From Streptomyces sp. NBC_00690 (GTDB lineage Bacteria > Actinomycetota > Actinomycetes > Streptomycetales > Streptomycetaceae): 64,000 nucleotides of DNA. Made by a program: the position numbers and the translations under genes. Under the pieces are notes generated by a model. That model had not been told where the DNA came from, did not search any database, and was given only the letters and a program-made list of their open reading frames with translations. The DNA lies in contig NZ_CP109009.1 in the NCBI RefSeq assembly GCF_036226685.1, positions 2,418,001 through 2,482,000 on the forward strand, read 5' to 3'. Of this stretch, positions 9,575 to 18,995 are shown in pieces (within the stretch, counting starts at the first letter, position 1; the number at the start of each line of letters is the position of its first letter).

Positions 9575-9607
9575 GCCGGGGCGGTCCTCCATGAGGGCCG
9601 CCCCGGC
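9575..9607 (+). terminator. Hairpin terminator after ileS
   Basis: GCCGGGGCGGTCCTC (9575-9589) pairs with GAGGGCCGCCCCGGC (9593-9607) in a 15-bp stem with one G-U pair and a 3-nt loop. It is followed by TTCGTCTTGCT. It lies immediately after the ileS stop, so it most likely ends that transcript. The 260 bp between here and the next hairpin hold no convincing gene. Confidence 0.8.
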
Positions 9608-9865
9608 TTCGTCTTGCTCAAGGGACCCCATGGAACCGGGAAGTGACGGTGAAGACGCTCGCGATCGCCCGCCCGTTGACCACCGAACTAACAGCACTCC
9701 CCCCTTGGGCAGGACAACCGACTGTCCCGACGACAACGCACCAGGGACCTCCGTATATGCGGGTGCCCGGCGAGATCGCTGAACTACACCACGCTGGAAA
9801 GGGCCTGTGATGGGCACAGGGAAACGGGCCAGGTACCCATGACCGAGTAATACCCCATGGAAAAA

Positions 9866-9901
9866 GGGCCGTGCCCAGGACTGGTGTCCTGGGCACGGCC
9901 C
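9866..9901 (-). terminator. Rho-independent terminator after divIVA
   Basis: GGGCCGTGCCCAGGA (9866-9880) and TCCTGGGCACGGCCC (9887-9901) form a perfect 15-bp stem with a 6-nt loop. Read on the minus strand it is followed directly by five T residues. It lies 43 bp past the divIVA stop and faces the ileS terminator from the other side. Confidence 0.88.
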
Positions 9902-9944
9902 CTCGACTGCCGAGAAGGTTACGCGCTGAGCGCGTGCTCGCCTG

Positions 9945-11186
9945 TCAGTTGTCGTCCTCGTCGATCAGGAAGCCGCGCATCGGCGCGGGCGCCTGCTGCA
10001 TCGGCTGCGGTGCCTGCGGTCGAACAGGCGCCATCGGCTGAGTCATCGCCGGGGACATCTGCTGCTGACCACCGTAGGAGGGAGCCCCTCCCATCGCCTG
10101 GCCACCGCCCATGGACTGGCCCATGGAGGAACTGCCGGCCATGGAGTGGCCCATGGAACTCGCACCCGCGGAAGCCATCGAAGGCGCGGGCGGCAGCGAA
10201 GCGGCCGACGGCGTGCGCGGCGGAGCCAGCGAATCGTCCGCCTGGGTCTCCAGCTGACGCAGCTGGCTCTCCAGGTAGGACTTCAGACGGGTGCGGTACT
10301 CCCGCTCGAAGCCACGGAGGTCTTCGACCTTGCGCTCCAGCGTGGCACGCGCGGACTCCAGGGAGCCCATCGCGACGCGGTGCTTCTCCTGCGCATCCCG
10401 CTCCAGCGCATCGGCCTTGGAGCGGGCGTCCCGCTCCAGGCCCTCGGCGCGCGAACGAGCCTCGCCCACGATCTTGTTGGCCTCGGAACGGGCCTCCGCG
10501 ATCGCCTGGTCAGCGGTCTGCTGTGCGAGCGAGAGCACCCGAGCGGCGCTGTCGCCACCCTGAACGGGCTGCTGCATCTGCTGCATCTGCTGCGGGTGAC
10601 CGCCCATGGGGCCGCCCTGCATCGGGTTGCCCATCTGCGGAGGCCCACCCATGGGGCCACCCTGCATCGGGTTGCCCTGCATGGGGCCGCCCTGCATCTG
10701 ACCAGGACCGCCCTGCATGGGGCCACCCTGCATCGGGTTGCCCTGCATGGGGCCGCCCTGCATCTGACCAGGACCGCCCTGCATCTGACCGGGACCGCCC
10801 ATCGGGCCGCCGTGGTTCTGTCCACCATGGCTCGGACCGGCCGGCAGCTGCGGAGCACCACTCGGCAGTTGGGGCGGACCCATCTGCGGGGGCTGCTGCT
10901 GCTGGACCGGAGGTCCGGATATGGCGGCGGGGACAGGTGCCCCCGGTCCGCCGCGGCCGTCCTGCGGCTCCGGCGGTTTACGCATGCCCTGTTGCTGCTG
11001 GTTCTGCGCCGCCGCACGGGTCGCCGCAGCCAACTTGGCTCGCAGGTCCTCGTTCTCGCGGAGCAAGCGGGTCAGCTCGGACTCGACCTCGTCGAGGAAG
11101 GCATCGACCTCGTCCTCGTCATAGCCTTCTCGGAGGCGGACGGTCGTGAACTGCTTGTTCCGCACGTCCTCGGGGGTCAGCGGCAT
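9945..11186 (-). CDS. divIVA: Polar growth scaffold DivIVA
   Basis: A 413-residue coiled-coil protein that marks the hyphal tip and recruits the wall synthesis machinery. The conserved N-terminal membrane-binding domain is clear (MPLTPEDVRNKQFTTVRLRE, then YDEDEVDAFLDEVE). A first coiled coil runs to about residue 60. A Gln/Gly/Pro/Met-rich linker (residues about 75-205) with MQGGPMQGNP repeats follows, then the second, long coiled coil (about 205-310) and a Met/Ser/Gln-rich tail ending FLIDEDDN. The long linker explains the size compared with B. subtilis DivIVA (164 aa). It is the last gene of the division cluster and is followed by its own terminator. DivIVA is essential for tip growth in Streptomyces. 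Confidence 0.96.
   Translation of the reverse strand: MPLTPEDVRNKQFTTVRLREGYDEDEVDAFLDEVESELTRLLRENEDLRAKLAAATRAAAQNQQQQGMRKPPEPQDGRGGPGAPVPAAISGPPVQQQQPPQMGPPQLPSGAPQLPAGPSHGGQNHGGPMGGPGQMQGGPGQMQGGPMQGNPMQGGPMQGGPGQMQGGPMQGNPMQGGPMGGPPQMGNPMQGGPMGGHPQQMQQMQQPVQGGDSAARVLSLAQQTADQAIAEARSEANKIVGEARSRAEGLERDARSKADALERDAQEKHRVAMGSLESARATLERKVEDLRGFEREYRTRLKSYLESQLRQLETQADDSLAPPRTPSAASLPPAPSMASAGASSMGHSMAGSSSMGQSMGGGQAMGGAPSYGGQQQMSPAMTQPMAPVRPQAPQPMQQAPAPMRGFLIDEDDN
10651..10782. repeat. Two exact 66-bp tandem copies inside divIVA
   Basis: The 66 bp from 10651 to 10716 are repeated without a mismatch at 10717-10782. Each unit encodes 22 residues of the MQGGPMQGNP/GGPGQ type in the DivIVA linker. 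Partial copies flank it (10600-10650 and 10783-10805). The identity of the two copies suggests recent in-frame duplication, and the linker length is probably variable between strains. Confidence 0.92.
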
Positions 11187-11249
11187 CTCTTCTTCACCTC
11201 TACGTAGTCGTCGGCAGTCGGCAAGACCGTATCGTCCACAGTTACTTGA

Positions 11250-11540
11250 TCACCTCGCCAAGCCACTCACGAGGGAGATCAGGATCCAGACGATGATCAT
11301 CAGAACGAAGAAGGACAGGTCGAGTGCCACGCCCCCGAGACGCAACGGCGGAATGAACCGCCGAAGGAGCTTGAGCGGTGGATCGGTGACAGTGTAGGTC
11401 GCCTCAAGGACGACCACCATCACCTTGCCGGGTTGCCATGAACGGGCGAACTGAAAGACATAGTCCATGACAAGCCGGAAGATCAGCACGATGAGGAAGC
11501 ACATCAGCGCGATGTAGACCACCTGTAGTGCGACGCCCAT
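11250..11540 (-). CDS. YggT-family membrane protein (YlmG-type)
   Basis: A 96-residue protein with two hydrophobic segments: ALQVVYIALMCFLIVLIFRL at residues 4-23 and a second at about 70-92, ending LISLVSGLAR. The middle has the family's conserved FIPPLRLGGVALDLS-type motif. The ATG at 11540 is chosen because it starts directly before the first helix (MGVALQVV); an upstream in-frame ATG would add 42 unrelated residues. YlmG/YggT proteins sit beside sepF and divIVA in many Gram-positive division clusters. Their molecular role is poorly defined and may concern membrane or nucleoid organisation. Confidence 0.9.
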   Translation of the reverse strand: MGVALQVVYIALMCFLIVLIFRLVMDYVFQFARSWQPGKVMVVVLEATYTVTDPPLKLLRRFIPPLRLGGVALDLSFFVLMIIVWILISLVSGLAR

Positions 11541-11607
11541 CCCGCGCTTCCCTCTCCCCTGTGCTCTGACTCCGGCCGCTTCGCGACCGGTCCCGGTGTT
11601 GCGCTTC

Positions 11608-12225
11608 TCAGCTCTGGTTGAAGAATCCGCCCTCTGCGATACGGGCCTTGTCCTCCGCCGTGACATCGACGTTAGCAGGAGACAACAGGAACACCTTCTG
11701 CGTCACCCGCTCAATGCTGCCATGCAAACCGAAGACAAGTCCCGCGGCAAAGTCGACAAGTCGCTTTGCATCGGTGTCGTCCATCTCGGTGAGATTCATG
11801 ATCACCGGAGTGCCCTCTCGGAAGTGTTCCCCGATGGTACGGGCCTCGTTGTAGGTCCGCGGGTGCAACGTGGTGATGCGGTACGGCTCCCGCTCGGACA
11901 CAACCTTGGGCATGATCACCGGTGCGTTCTTCTCCAGGCTCGGACGTTCAGGTGTGATAGACGCCACGGGGGCAATTCGCGCCGGACGTCCGCTTTCTGC
12001 TGATAGCTGAGCGGGACGTGACAGTGGCTCACGGGGCGCCGGAGGCTGCACGGCTCGGACCGGTTCTTCGCGCTCGACGGGGTGCGCGGGCTGATGCCGC
12101 CGGTGCTCCCGCTCGGGCTCCGGCTCGGGTTCGAAGTCGTCGTCGGGATCAAAACCCCTGCCGTCGTATCCATCGTCCTCCACGAGGCCGAGGTAGACCG
12201 CCATCTTGCGCATCGCGCCGGCCAT
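11608..12225 (-). CDS. sepF: Cell division protein SepF
   Basis: A 205-residue SepF, the membrane anchor and cross-linker of FtsZ in organisms without FtsA. The N-terminal amphipathic membrane-targeting helix is [14 protein letters not shown]. An acidic, Pro/Glu/His-rich linker (residues 20-100) follows. The C-terminal SepF domain (about 110-200) has [19 protein letters not shown] and [23 protein letters not shown] at 12225 (MAGAMRKM) gives the usual Streptomyces N-terminus, though the second Met is possible. It lies between the yggS-type gene and the yggT-type gene on the same strand. No ftsA is present in the window, consistent with SepF as the FtsZ tether. Confidence 0.95.
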   Translation of the reverse strand: MAGAMRKMAVYLGLVEDDGYDGRGFDPDDDFEPEPEPEREHRRHQPAHPVEREEPVRAVQPPAPREPLSRPAQLSAESGRPARIAPVASITPERPSLEKNAPVIMPKVVSEREPYRITTLHPRTYNEARTIGEHFREGTPVIMNLTEMDDTDAKRLVDFAAGLVFGLHGSIERVTQKVFLLSPANVDVTAEDKARIAEGGFFNQS

Positions 12226-12366
12226 TCTCTGAGTCCTCCGCTCTGTGGTGGATCGCCCTAGTCACGAATGTCGCAGTGTCACCAAGTGCCCGCGATCCAC
12301 TGGGTCTGCCCGTCTTACTGCGGGAATGACCATATTGTCTGCTGTGGTCCGACTTGCTTGGCGACG

Positions 12367-13086
12367 TTACCCGAGCCGAGGACGGACTCCGAGTACCGCG
12401 GTGCCGACGCGCACATGTGTCGCTCCGGCCGCCACTGCCTCTTCGAGGTCCGAGCTCATCCCTGCTGACACCATGTTCGCAGCCGGATGGGCGACGCGCA
12501 GGCTGGATGAGAATTCCACCAGCCTCTCGAATGCGAGGCGTTGCCGCTCCGCATAGGGCCCGGTCAGCGGCGCCACGGTCATCAGTCCGTCGAGTCGCAA
12601 CCCTGGCGCACCGTCAACTGTGGCGGCCAGTTCTTCGATTCCGTCCGGAGCGACACCTCCTCGATCACCCCGCCCGCCCTCCTGGGCGTCCAGGGCGACC
12701 TGGATGAGGCAGCCGATCTCCCGTCCGTCGCGGACCGCCGCGGACGAGAGAGCAGTGACCAGCTTGACGCGGTCCACTGATTGCACCACATCCGCGTAAC
12801 GAACGACCGAACGAACCTTATTGGTCTGCAATTGGCCGACAAAGTGCCATGTGAGGTTCAAATCGGCACAAGCCATAGCCTTGGGTGCGGCGTCCTGATC
12901 GCGATTCTCGGCCACGTGTCGCACGCCGAGTTCATGAAGGAGGCGTACGTCACTGGCCGGGTAGGTCTTGGTGACCACGATGAGGGTCACCTCCTCCCGC
13001 GTGCGTCCCTCGGCGGCACAAGCAGAGGCGATACGTTCCTCCACACGGGCCAGATTGCCGGCGAGTTCGTTTCGACGGTCCGTCAT
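12367..13086 (-). CDS. YggS-family PLP homeostasis protein (YlmE-type)
   Basis: A 239-residue single-domain protein with the alanine-racemase-like TIM barrel fold of the YggS/PLPBP family. The PLP-binding lysine is in LIVVTKTYPASDVRLL (near residue 35), and the phosphate-binding C-terminal part is seen in SAGMSSDLEEAVAAGATHVR, the family signature. These proteins carry PLP and balance free vitamin B6 and amino-acid pools; no catalytic reaction is established. Its start overlaps the pgeF stop by 4 bp (ATGA type), so the two are translationally coupled. The location between pgeF and sepF is conserved across actinobacteria. Confidence 0.93.
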   Translation of the reverse strand: MTDRRNELAGNLARVEERIASACAAEGRTREEVTLIVVTKTYPASDVRLLHELGVRHVAENRDQDAAPKAMACADLNLTWHFVGQLQTNKVRSVVRYADVVQSVDRVKLVTALSSAAVRDGREIGCLIQVALDAQEGGRGDRGGVAPDGIEELAATVDGAPGLRLDGLMTVAPLTGPYAERQRLAFERLVEFSSSLRVAHPAANMVSAGMSSDLEEAVAAGATHVRVGTAVLGVRPRLG

Positions 13087-13862
13087 GCTGCGGTCTCTCC
13101 TGCGGGGGAGTCGGAGTCCGTCCCCACGGGGAGCGGTGTCAGCCAGATATATCCGGCCAACCGTCCGGTGGTCCGGTCACGGCGGTACGAGTAGTGGTCG
13201 GGCGATTCCCATGTGCAGACCTCGGACGAGCGGAGGTCCTGCACGCCGAGCGCCCGGAGCTGGGCGTGGACTGCGGCGCTCACATCGACGGCCGGGGTAC
13301 CCCAACTGGTCTCGGACCAGGCTTCGGGCTCGATCGCAGCGACGTCGGCCCGCATCTCCTGCGGAACCTCGTAGCACCGTCCGCAGACGGCGGGTCCTGT
13401 ACGGGCGACGATCCGCTCGGGCTCGGCGCCCAGGGTCATCATCGCTTTGACGGTCTCGGGCACGATGCCGGCCACCATTCCGGGACGACCGGCGTGCGCC
13501 GCGGCCACCACCCCGGCGACCGGATCGGCCAACAGCACGGGAGTGCAGTCGGCCGTGAGCACTGCGAGGGCGAGCCCACGACGGTCCGTCACCAGGGCAT
13601 CGACCTCGGGCACCGGGGCATCTCCCCACGGTCCTTCGACCAGCGCAACGTCCTTGCCGTGCACCTGGTTCATCCAGACGACCCGATCGGGGTCGAGGCC
13701 CAGACCCCTCGCCGCAATGGCCCGGTTGGCCAGAACGGCGGCGGGGTCGTCGCCGACCGCGCCGCCGAGGTTGAGCTGTTCGTACGGAGCGGCGCTCACC
13801 CCACCCCACTTGTCAGTGAAGGCGAAGTGCGCGCCGCTCGCGTCTATCGCGTGGTGCTTCAC
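13083..13862 (-). CDS. pgeF: Peptidoglycan editing factor PgeF (YfiH/laccase domain)
   Basis: A 259-residue DUF152 protein, once called polyphenol oxidase or laccase. The metal/catalytic motifs are present: [28 protein letters not shown] and [19 protein letters not shown] with conserved His and Cys residues, then [12 protein letters not shown]. In E. coli the homologue hydrolyses misincorporated L-Ser in the UDP-MurNAc peptide, which fits the wall-synthesis location here. Others report purine nucleoside cleavage activity. The start overlaps the ftsZ stop by 4 bp and its stop overlaps the yggS-type start, so ftsZ-pgeF-yggS are coupled. Confidence 0.92.
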   Translation of the reverse strand: MKHHAIDASGAHFAFTDKWGGVSAAPYEQLNLGGAVGDDPAAVLANRAIAARGLGLDPDRVVWMNQVHGKDVALVEGPWGDAPVPEVDALVTDRRGLALAVLTADCTPVLLADPVAGVVAAAHAGRPGMVAGIVPETVKAMMTLGAEPERIVARTGPAVCGRCYEVPQEMRADVAAIEPEAWSETSWGTPAVDVSAAVHAQLRALGVQDLRSSEVCTWESPDHYSYRRDRTTGRLAGYIWLTPLPVGTDSDSPAGETAA

Positions 13863-15085
13863 GGCCCCTTCAAAAAGTCCGGCACGTCCAACTCCTCGGG
13901 GGCGGGTGAGTCCCCGTAGGAATGCGCCGAAGTCATGGGCGGCAACCAGGTCCGGTCGTCGTCGGGCACGGGAGCCGGCTCGGGGGCGGGCTTCCTCGCC
14001 GGTACGTTGCCCAGTTCCGACACCCGGTGGGAGTCGTCCTGGCCGCCCGGCCGGGGCACCACCGAGTGACTGTCGGCGGCCTTGGAGCCCTGGGTGGACC
14101 CCCCGACGACCTTGACCCGGGCGTTCGGGCTCGGCGGCTGACCGCCATCGAACCCGGCGGCGATGACCGTGACGCGGACCTCGTCCCCGAGGGCGTCGTC
14201 GATGACCGCTCCGAAGATGATGTTGGCCTCGGGGTGGGCGGCTTCGCTCACGAGCTGCGCGGCCTCGTTGATCTCGAAGAGACCGAGGTCCGAACCGCCC
14301 GAGATGGAGAGCAGCACGCCACGGGCGCCGTCGATGGACGCTTCGAGGAGCGGCGAGGAGATCGCCATCTCGGCGGCGGCCACCGCGCGGTCGTCGCCGC
14401 GGGCCGAGCCGATGCCCATCAGCGCCGATCCGGCCTCGGACATCACGGACTTGACGTCAGCGAAGTCGAGGTTGATCAGGCCCGGGGTGGTGATGAGGTC
14501 CGTGATGCCCTGAACGCCGGAGAGCAGTACCTGGTCCGCCGACTTGAAGGCGTCCAGAACACTCACCTGACGGTCCGAGATGGACAGCAGTCGATCGTTC
14601 GGGATGACGATGAGGGTGTCGACCTCTTCGCGGAGTTCGGCGATACCGTCCTCCGCCTGATTGGCCCTGCGCCGACCCTCGAAGGTGAAGGGCCGGGTGA
14701 CCACGCCGATGGTGAGGGCACCCAGGGAGCGGGCGATGTTGGCCACGACGGGCGCGCCACCGGTGCCGGTGCCGCCGCCCTCTCCCGCGGTGACGAAGAC
14801 CATGTCGGCCCCCTTGAGGACCTCTTCGATCTCTTCGCGGTGGTCCTCTGCCGCCTTGCGACCGACGGCCGGATTGGCGCCGGCGCCAAGGCCCCGGGTG
14901 AGTTCGCGACCGACGTCAAGCTTGACGTCGGCGTCGCTCATCAACAGCGCCTGTGCGTCGGTGTTGATAGCGATGAACTCAACGCCCTTGAGGCCGACCT
15001 CGATCATTCGGTTGATGGCATTGACACCACCGCCGCCGACACCGATGACCTTGATGACTGCGAGGTAGTTCTGCGGTGCTGCCAC
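13859..15085 (-). CDS. ftsZ: Cell division GTPase FtsZ
   Basis: A 408-residue tubulin-like GTPase that forms the Z ring and, in Streptomyces, the sporulation ladders. The N-terminus has [17 protein letters not shown] and the GTP-binding G box is [15 protein letters not shown] (about residues 102-116). The T7 catalytic loop is [11 protein letters not shown] (about 202-212). A Pro/Ser-rich linker follows residue 320, and the C-terminal tail is [11 protein letters not shown], the docking peptide for SepF and other partners. The ATG start is preceded by a long (275 bp) upstream region separating it from ftsQ. This suggests a dedicated promoter set, as documented in S. coelicolor. Confidence 0.98.
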   Translation of the reverse strand: MAAPQNYLAVIKVIGVGGGGVNAINRMIEVGLKGVEFIAINTDAQALLMSDADVKLDVGRELTRGLGAGANPAVGRKAAEDHREEIEEVLKGADMVFVTAGEGGGTGTGGAPVVANIARSLGALTIGVVTRPFTFEGRRRANQAEDGIAELREEVDTLIVIPNDRLLSISDRQVSVLDAFKSADQVLLSGVQGITDLITTPGLINLDFADVKSVMSEAGSALMGIGSARGDDRAVAAAEMAISSPLLEASIDGARGVLLSISGGSDLGLFEINEAAQLVSEAAHPEANIIFGAVIDDALGDEVRVTVIAAGFDGGQPPSPNARVKVVGGSTQGSKAADSHSVVPRPGGQDDSHRVSELGNVPARKPAPEPAPVPDDDRTWLPPMTSAHSYGDSPAPEELDVPDFLKGP

Positions 15086-15360
15086 GTCGAAGGCCTCTCG
15101 CCTCGATTACGTGTCGCCACCACGCTCTGTGCGCGTTGCGACGACGGATGCCGATGGGACGGTCCGAATCGCCGACCCAAACCCTAACGTTGAAGTTTAG
15201 GGTTACCAGTGTGACTGTTCGTTGGACTCTTCCGAACAGGACACTAAGTCGACAAGCGGCGCACGTTCAATGAACACGCCGAACCTCCCGTTTTTCTTTT
15301 CACCCTATGTGATCAGCCGTCGCGGTGACCAGCCAGGGTGCTCAGGGGGTCATTTGTGCG
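15086..15360 (-). promoter_or_regulatory. ftsZ upstream control region
   Basis: This 275-bp gene-free region separates ftsQ from ftsZ. It contains an inverted repeat AACCCTAA (15180-15187) / TTAGGGTT (15197-15204), which on the minus strand reads AACCCTAAACTTCAACGTTAGGGTT. Next to it lies TTACCAGTGTGA (15202-15213), which loosely resembles a TNAC...GTNA dyad like the BldD site, but the spacing differs by one base, so I do not claim it. Several ftsZ promoters, one needed for sporulation, are known in this interval in S. coelicolor. Exact start sites cannot be read here. Confidence 0.6.
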
Positions 15361-16176
15361 TCAACTCCCCGATGAAGCCGGAGCGATGGGCGAGCTCACG
15401 TCGAAGTGCCGCGCCCCAGGGTCCGCCTTCAGTAGCGCGGTCAGGGCACGGGCTTTCGACTCACCCTCCTCAGGACTCCCCCACGCCACGGTGCGACCGT
15501 CCGTCAACTCAAGGGACATGTCGTCATATGAACGGACTACAAGACTGCGTACGTTCTTACTGACCTTTACCGGGAGTTGACTTGTGACACCCACGGCCTC
15601 CCCGATCAACCGGTCCACGGGGAAGCGTCGCAGGCTCGGCGCCTGCACCGTGGACAACTTCAAGAGGGGGACCGAAGCCGGTGCCTTGTCGACAGTGGCG
15701 AACCGGACTCCTCCCGCATCCACTTCGACGAACCGGACACCCTTGGTGAGGAGCAGTACAGGTGTGCGCTCGGTAACCGTGAGAGTAACGCCGTGCGGCC
15801 AGGACCGGGAGACTTCCACCTCATCGATCCGAGGTAGCCGCTCGCGCAATCTTGACTCAATACCGTCTGTGTCGACGGAGACGAGTGGTGCTCCCATCGG
15901 AACACCCGCCGCCGAAATCACCTGTTTCGTCGTCAGCACTTCGGTGCCCGAGACCTTTACGCGTTCCACGCGCAGCCAATCGGACCCGTACAACACCCAG
16001 ATCCCACCTGCGAGCAGTGCGACGGCCAGCAGGGCGAGCACCAGGGTGCGGGGGGGCAGCAGCCGGCGAAGGCGGGGGGCGGTGTCCGGGGGGCCCGACG
16101 ACGGCCGCCCGGTCGGGCGCTGCGACGACGGGGACGGATCGCGCGAACCGCGCTCCGTGGTGGTGGGTCCGACCAC
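15361..16176 (-). CDS. ftsQ: Divisome protein FtsQ
   Basis: A 271-residue bitopic membrane protein. A Pro/Ser/Arg-rich cytoplasmic part (1-44) precedes one membrane helix (LVLALLAVALLAGGIWVLY, about 46-64). Then comes the POTRA domain (VERVKVSGTEVLTTKQVISA and the LPRIDEVEVSRSWPHGVTL stretch) and the FtsQ beta domain. It links FtsL/FtsB-type proteins and FtsWI in the septal complex. In Streptomyces it is needed for efficient sporulation septation but not for growth. It is 60 bp downstream of murG. The 3' end borders the ftsZ control region. Confidence 0.94.
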   Translation of the reverse strand: MVGPTTTERGSRDPSPSSQRPTGRPSSGPPDTAPRLRRLLPPRTLVLALLAVALLAGGIWVLYGSDWLRVERVKVSGTEVLTTKQVISAAGVPMGAPLVSVDTDGIESRLRERLPRIDEVEVSRSWPHGVTLTVTERTPVLLLTKGVRFVEVDAGGVRFATVDKAPASVPLLKLSTVQAPSLRRFPVDRLIGEAVGVTSQLPVKVSKNVRSLVVRSYDDMSLELTDGRTVAWGSPEEGESKARALTALLKADPGARHFDVSSPIAPASSGS

Positions 16177-16236
16177 GCTCCGGGTCTCCTTCCGGCTGGG
16201 GCCCGGGGCGTTTCCCCCGGGCCACGCGGTCCACGC

Positions 16237-17325
16237 CTATCGACGTGCCGCGATCGCCTCGTACACCATGCCGACCAACAGTTCGTCGGCGTCCCTGCGG
16301 CCGAACTCGGCAGCCGCGCGGGACATCTCGTACAGCCGATGCGGATCGGCCAGTACCGGCAGGACGTTGCCCTGGACCCATTGGGGGGTCAGTTCGGCGT
16401 CGTCGACGAGCAGTCCACCGCCCGCCTTGACCACCGGCTGGGCGTTGAGCCGCTGTTCGCCGTTGCCGATCGGCAACGGGACATAGGCGGCGGGAAGCCC
16501 GACGGCGGAGAGTTCGGCGACGGTCATCGCGCCCGCACGGCAGAGCATCATGTCGGCCGCCGCGTACGCGAGGTCCATCCGGTCCACGTACGGTACCGGG
16601 ATGTAGGGCGGCATTCCGGGCATGTTGTCCACGTGCGGCAGTTCGTTCTTCGGACCGACCGCGTGGAGGATCTGGATTCCCGAGCGCTGGAGGATCGGCG
16701 CGGCCTGCTGGACGACCTCATTGAGCCGTCGGGCGCCCTGGGAACCTCCCGAGACCAACAGGGTGGGCAGGTTGGGGTCGAGTCCGAAAGCGGCGCGCGC
16801 CTCGGGGCGGACCCGCGCCCGGTCGAGCGTGGCGATCGAGTACCGCAGCGGAATGCCGATGTAGCGGGCGTTGCGCAGTTTGCTGTCGGGCGTGGCGACG
16901 GCCACCCCGGCGGCGTACCGGGAGCCGATCTTGTTGGCGAGCCCGGGGCGGGCGTTGGCCTCGTGGACGACGATCGGCACGCCCCGGCGCTTGGCCGCGA
17001 GGTAGCCGGGCAGCGCCACGTATCCGCCGAATCCGACGACGCAGTCCGCCTTGGTGCGCTCCAGGATCTGCTCGGCGGCCTTGATGGTGCCGCGGAGTCG
17101 ACCGGGGACCGTGATCAGTTCCGGGGTGGGCTTCCGCGGGAGCGGTACGGCGGGAATGAGCGCCAGTTCGTAGCCGCGCTCGGGGACGAGCCTGGTCTCC
17201 AATCCGCGCTCCGTGCCGAGGGCCGTGATGCCCACGGATGGATCCTGCCTCCGCAGGGCGTCCGCGAGCGCGAGCGCGGGCTCGATGTGGCCGGCGGTTC
17301 CGCCGCCGGCGAGTACGACATGCAC
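16237..17325 (-). CDS. murG: UDP-GlcNAc:lipid I transferase MurG
   Basis: A 362-residue GT28-family glycosyltransferase that converts lipid I to lipid II at the inner membrane face. The N-terminus [18 protein letters not shown] is the diagnostic G-loop. [10 protein letters not shown] and [14 protein letters not shown] are in the N domain. The C domain has [14 protein letters not shown] and [18 protein letters not shown], the UDP-GlcNAc site. It starts 6 bp after the ftsW stop, so the two are co-translated from one mRNA. Confidence 0.97.
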   Translation of the reverse strand: MHVVLAGGGTAGHIEPALALADALRRQDPSVGITALGTERGLETRLVPERGYELALIPAVPLPRKPTPELITVPGRLRGTIKAAEQILERTKADCVVGFGGYVALPGYLAAKRRGVPIVVHEANARPGLANKIGSRYAAGVAVATPDSKLRNARYIGIPLRYSIATLDRARVRPEARAAFGLDPNLPTLLVSGGSQGARRLNEVVQQAAPILQRSGIQILHAVGPKNELPHVDNMPGMPPYIPVPYVDRMDLAYAAADMMLCRAGAMTVAELSAVGLPAAYVPLPIGNGEQRLNAQPVVKAGGGLLVDDAELTPQWVQGNVLPVLADPHRLYEMSRAAAEFGRRDADELLVGMVYEAIAARR

Positions 17326-17331
17326 CGAATT

Positions 17332-18912
17332 TCACCGCTCTCCGGACGGACGCTTGGTGATGCGCCGTCTCATCGTCTTCCATCTCACCCCTGGCCTCCG
17401 CACGGCCAGGGCCGCTTTCGCGGCCGGGTCTTCACGCGCGAAGGCGATCAGCAGCCCGATAGCGAACATGGACGGCAGCAGGGCTGACCCTCCGTAGGAG
17501 AACAGCGGCAGCGGGACACCCGCGATCGGCAGCAGTCCGAGCACTGCACCGATGTTGACCACGGCCTGCGCCATGATCCAGGTGGTCACGCCTCCCGCCG
17601 CGTACCTCACGAAGGGGTCCTCCGTGCGTCCGGCCACGCGGATACCCGCATAGCCTAGAGCCGCGAACAGGGCGAGCACGGACAGCGTCCCCGCCAGGCC
17701 CAGTTCCTCCCCGACGATGGCGAAGATGAAATCGGTGTGGGCTTCGGGGAGTTGCCCCCATTTCTCCAAGCTTGCGCCCAGGCCGGAACCGAACCAGCCG
17801 CCGGACGCCAGGGCGTAGATTCCATGGACCGCCTGCCAGCATTCGCCCTTGGGTCCGAGGTCGATGGCGCCGATGCACTCCAGCCTGGCCATGCGGTTCT
17901 CGCTCGTCCTGATGAATACGAACCCGACCAGGGCGGCGAAACCGAGGACGCCCGCGAACAGCCGGGTGGGGGCGCCAGCCATCCAGAGCAGGCCGAAGAG
18001 GATCGCGGTGAGGATGATCGAGGTGCCCATGTCCCCGCCGAGCATGATCAGCCCGAGCAGCATAAAGGCGACCGGGACCAGCGGGACCAGCATGTGCTTC
18101 CACTGGGTCAGCAGCCGCTTGTCGTGCTTGCGGGCGAGGAGATCGGCTCCCCAGAGGATGAGGGCGAGCTTGCCGAACTCGCTGGGTTGGAGCTGGAAGG
18201 GGCCGCCGATGGAGAGCCAGTTCTGGTTGCCCTTGACCGACTGCCCTATCCCCGGGATCTGCACCAGGACCATCAGGAAGACCGCGCCGACGAGCAGCGG
18301 GTACGCGAGTGCCCGGTGCAGCCGGGAGGGCATGCGGGACGCGAAGAGCAGGAGTCCGGTGCCGATGGCCGCGGCGAGGAACTGCTTGCGGAAGAAGTAG
18401 GAGGCGGGGAGGTCGTACTCCAGCGCCGTGATCATCGAGGCGGAGTAGACCATCACCAGGCCCAGCACGGTGATCAGCAGGCCGCTGCCGAGGATCAGGT
18501 AGTAGGCGGTGAGCGGGCGGTCCCAGGCCCGGCGGGCACGCTCGTAGAGCCTTCGCAGGCCCCTGCCCCGGGGCGGTCGGGAGGAGCCGGGGGTGCCGGT
18601 CCGACCGCGGGCCACGGGGCCTCGTGCAGGTGCGGTCCCGCTGCGTAGGACGCGACCGGGAAAGACGCCGCGCTCCTGCGGCAGCCCGGCGAATGCAGGG
18701 GTCGGCAGCAGGGCCCGGGCGGTCTCGGCGAGTCGGTCGCCGATGGCGCCGGGTTGACGGGAGGCGCGTGCACGCGTCGCCGACGGACGGAAGGGGGGTT
18801 TCTCCGGGACGCGCCCGTGCGGACCATGCGGCGCGCCAGTGTCGTCGGCCACCCGTGGGGATGGCCGCCGAGCGGCGTGTGCCGCGGCGGGTTCGATGTC
18901 GTCAGCCGGCAT
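17332..18912 (-). CDS. ftsW: SEDS peptidoglycan polymerase FtsW
   Basis: A 526-residue SEDS glycosyltransferase that polymerises septal glycan from lipid II with its partner FtsI. About 140 N-terminal residues are hydrophilic and Pro/Arg-rich, longer than in most bacteria. Around ten membrane helices follow, starting at LTAYYLILGSGLLITVLGLV. Family signatures are SASMITALEYDLPASYFFRKQ, QPSEFGKLALILW, GGDMGTSIILTAILFGLLW and EAHTDFIFAIVGEELGLAG, and the end has GIPLPLFSYGGSA-type sequence (VPLPLFSYGGSALL). I chose ATG 18912 (MPADDIEPAA) because GGAGGGG lies at good spacing upstream; an earlier ATG at 18954 lacks that. The stop is 6 bp before murG. Confidence 0.95.
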   Translation of the reverse strand: MPADDIEPAAAHAARRPSPRVADDTGAPHGPHGRVPEKPPFRPSATRARASRQPGAIGDRLAETARALLPTPAFAGLPQERGVFPGRVLRSGTAPARGPVARGRTGTPGSSRPPRGRGLRRLYERARRAWDRPLTAYYLILGSGLLITVLGLVMVYSASMITALEYDLPASYFFRKQFLAAAIGTGLLLFASRMPSRLHRALAYPLLVGAVFLMVLVQIPGIGQSVKGNQNWLSIGGPFQLQPSEFGKLALILWGADLLARKHDKRLLTQWKHMLVPLVPVAFMLLGLIMLGGDMGTSIILTAILFGLLWMAGAPTRLFAGVLGFAALVGFVFIRTSENRMARLECIGAIDLGPKGECWQAVHGIYALASGGWFGSGLGASLEKWGQLPEAHTDFIFAIVGEELGLAGTLSVLALFAALGYAGIRVAGRTEDPFVRYAAGGVTTWIMAQAVVNIGAVLGLLPIAGVPLPLFSYGGSALLPSMFAIGLLIAFAREDPAAKAALAVRRPGVRWKTMRRRITKRPSGER

Positions 18913-18995
18913 GGACGCCGTCCCCTCCAGTCGTGCCCGGCGCGCCGCGGCCACCGGGGCGGTCCCCGATGTCCGCGGCGCGGAGGTCGGGCCGG

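Noticed and set aside
9608..9865. Small gene between ileS and divIVA
   Set aside because: Short frames exist on both strands, but none has a ribosome site or plausible composition, and two facing terminators bound the region.
15196..15213. BldD site in the ftsZ control region
   Set aside because: TTACCAGTGTGA has the two half-sites but the spacing is one base short, so I keep it as a resemblance only.
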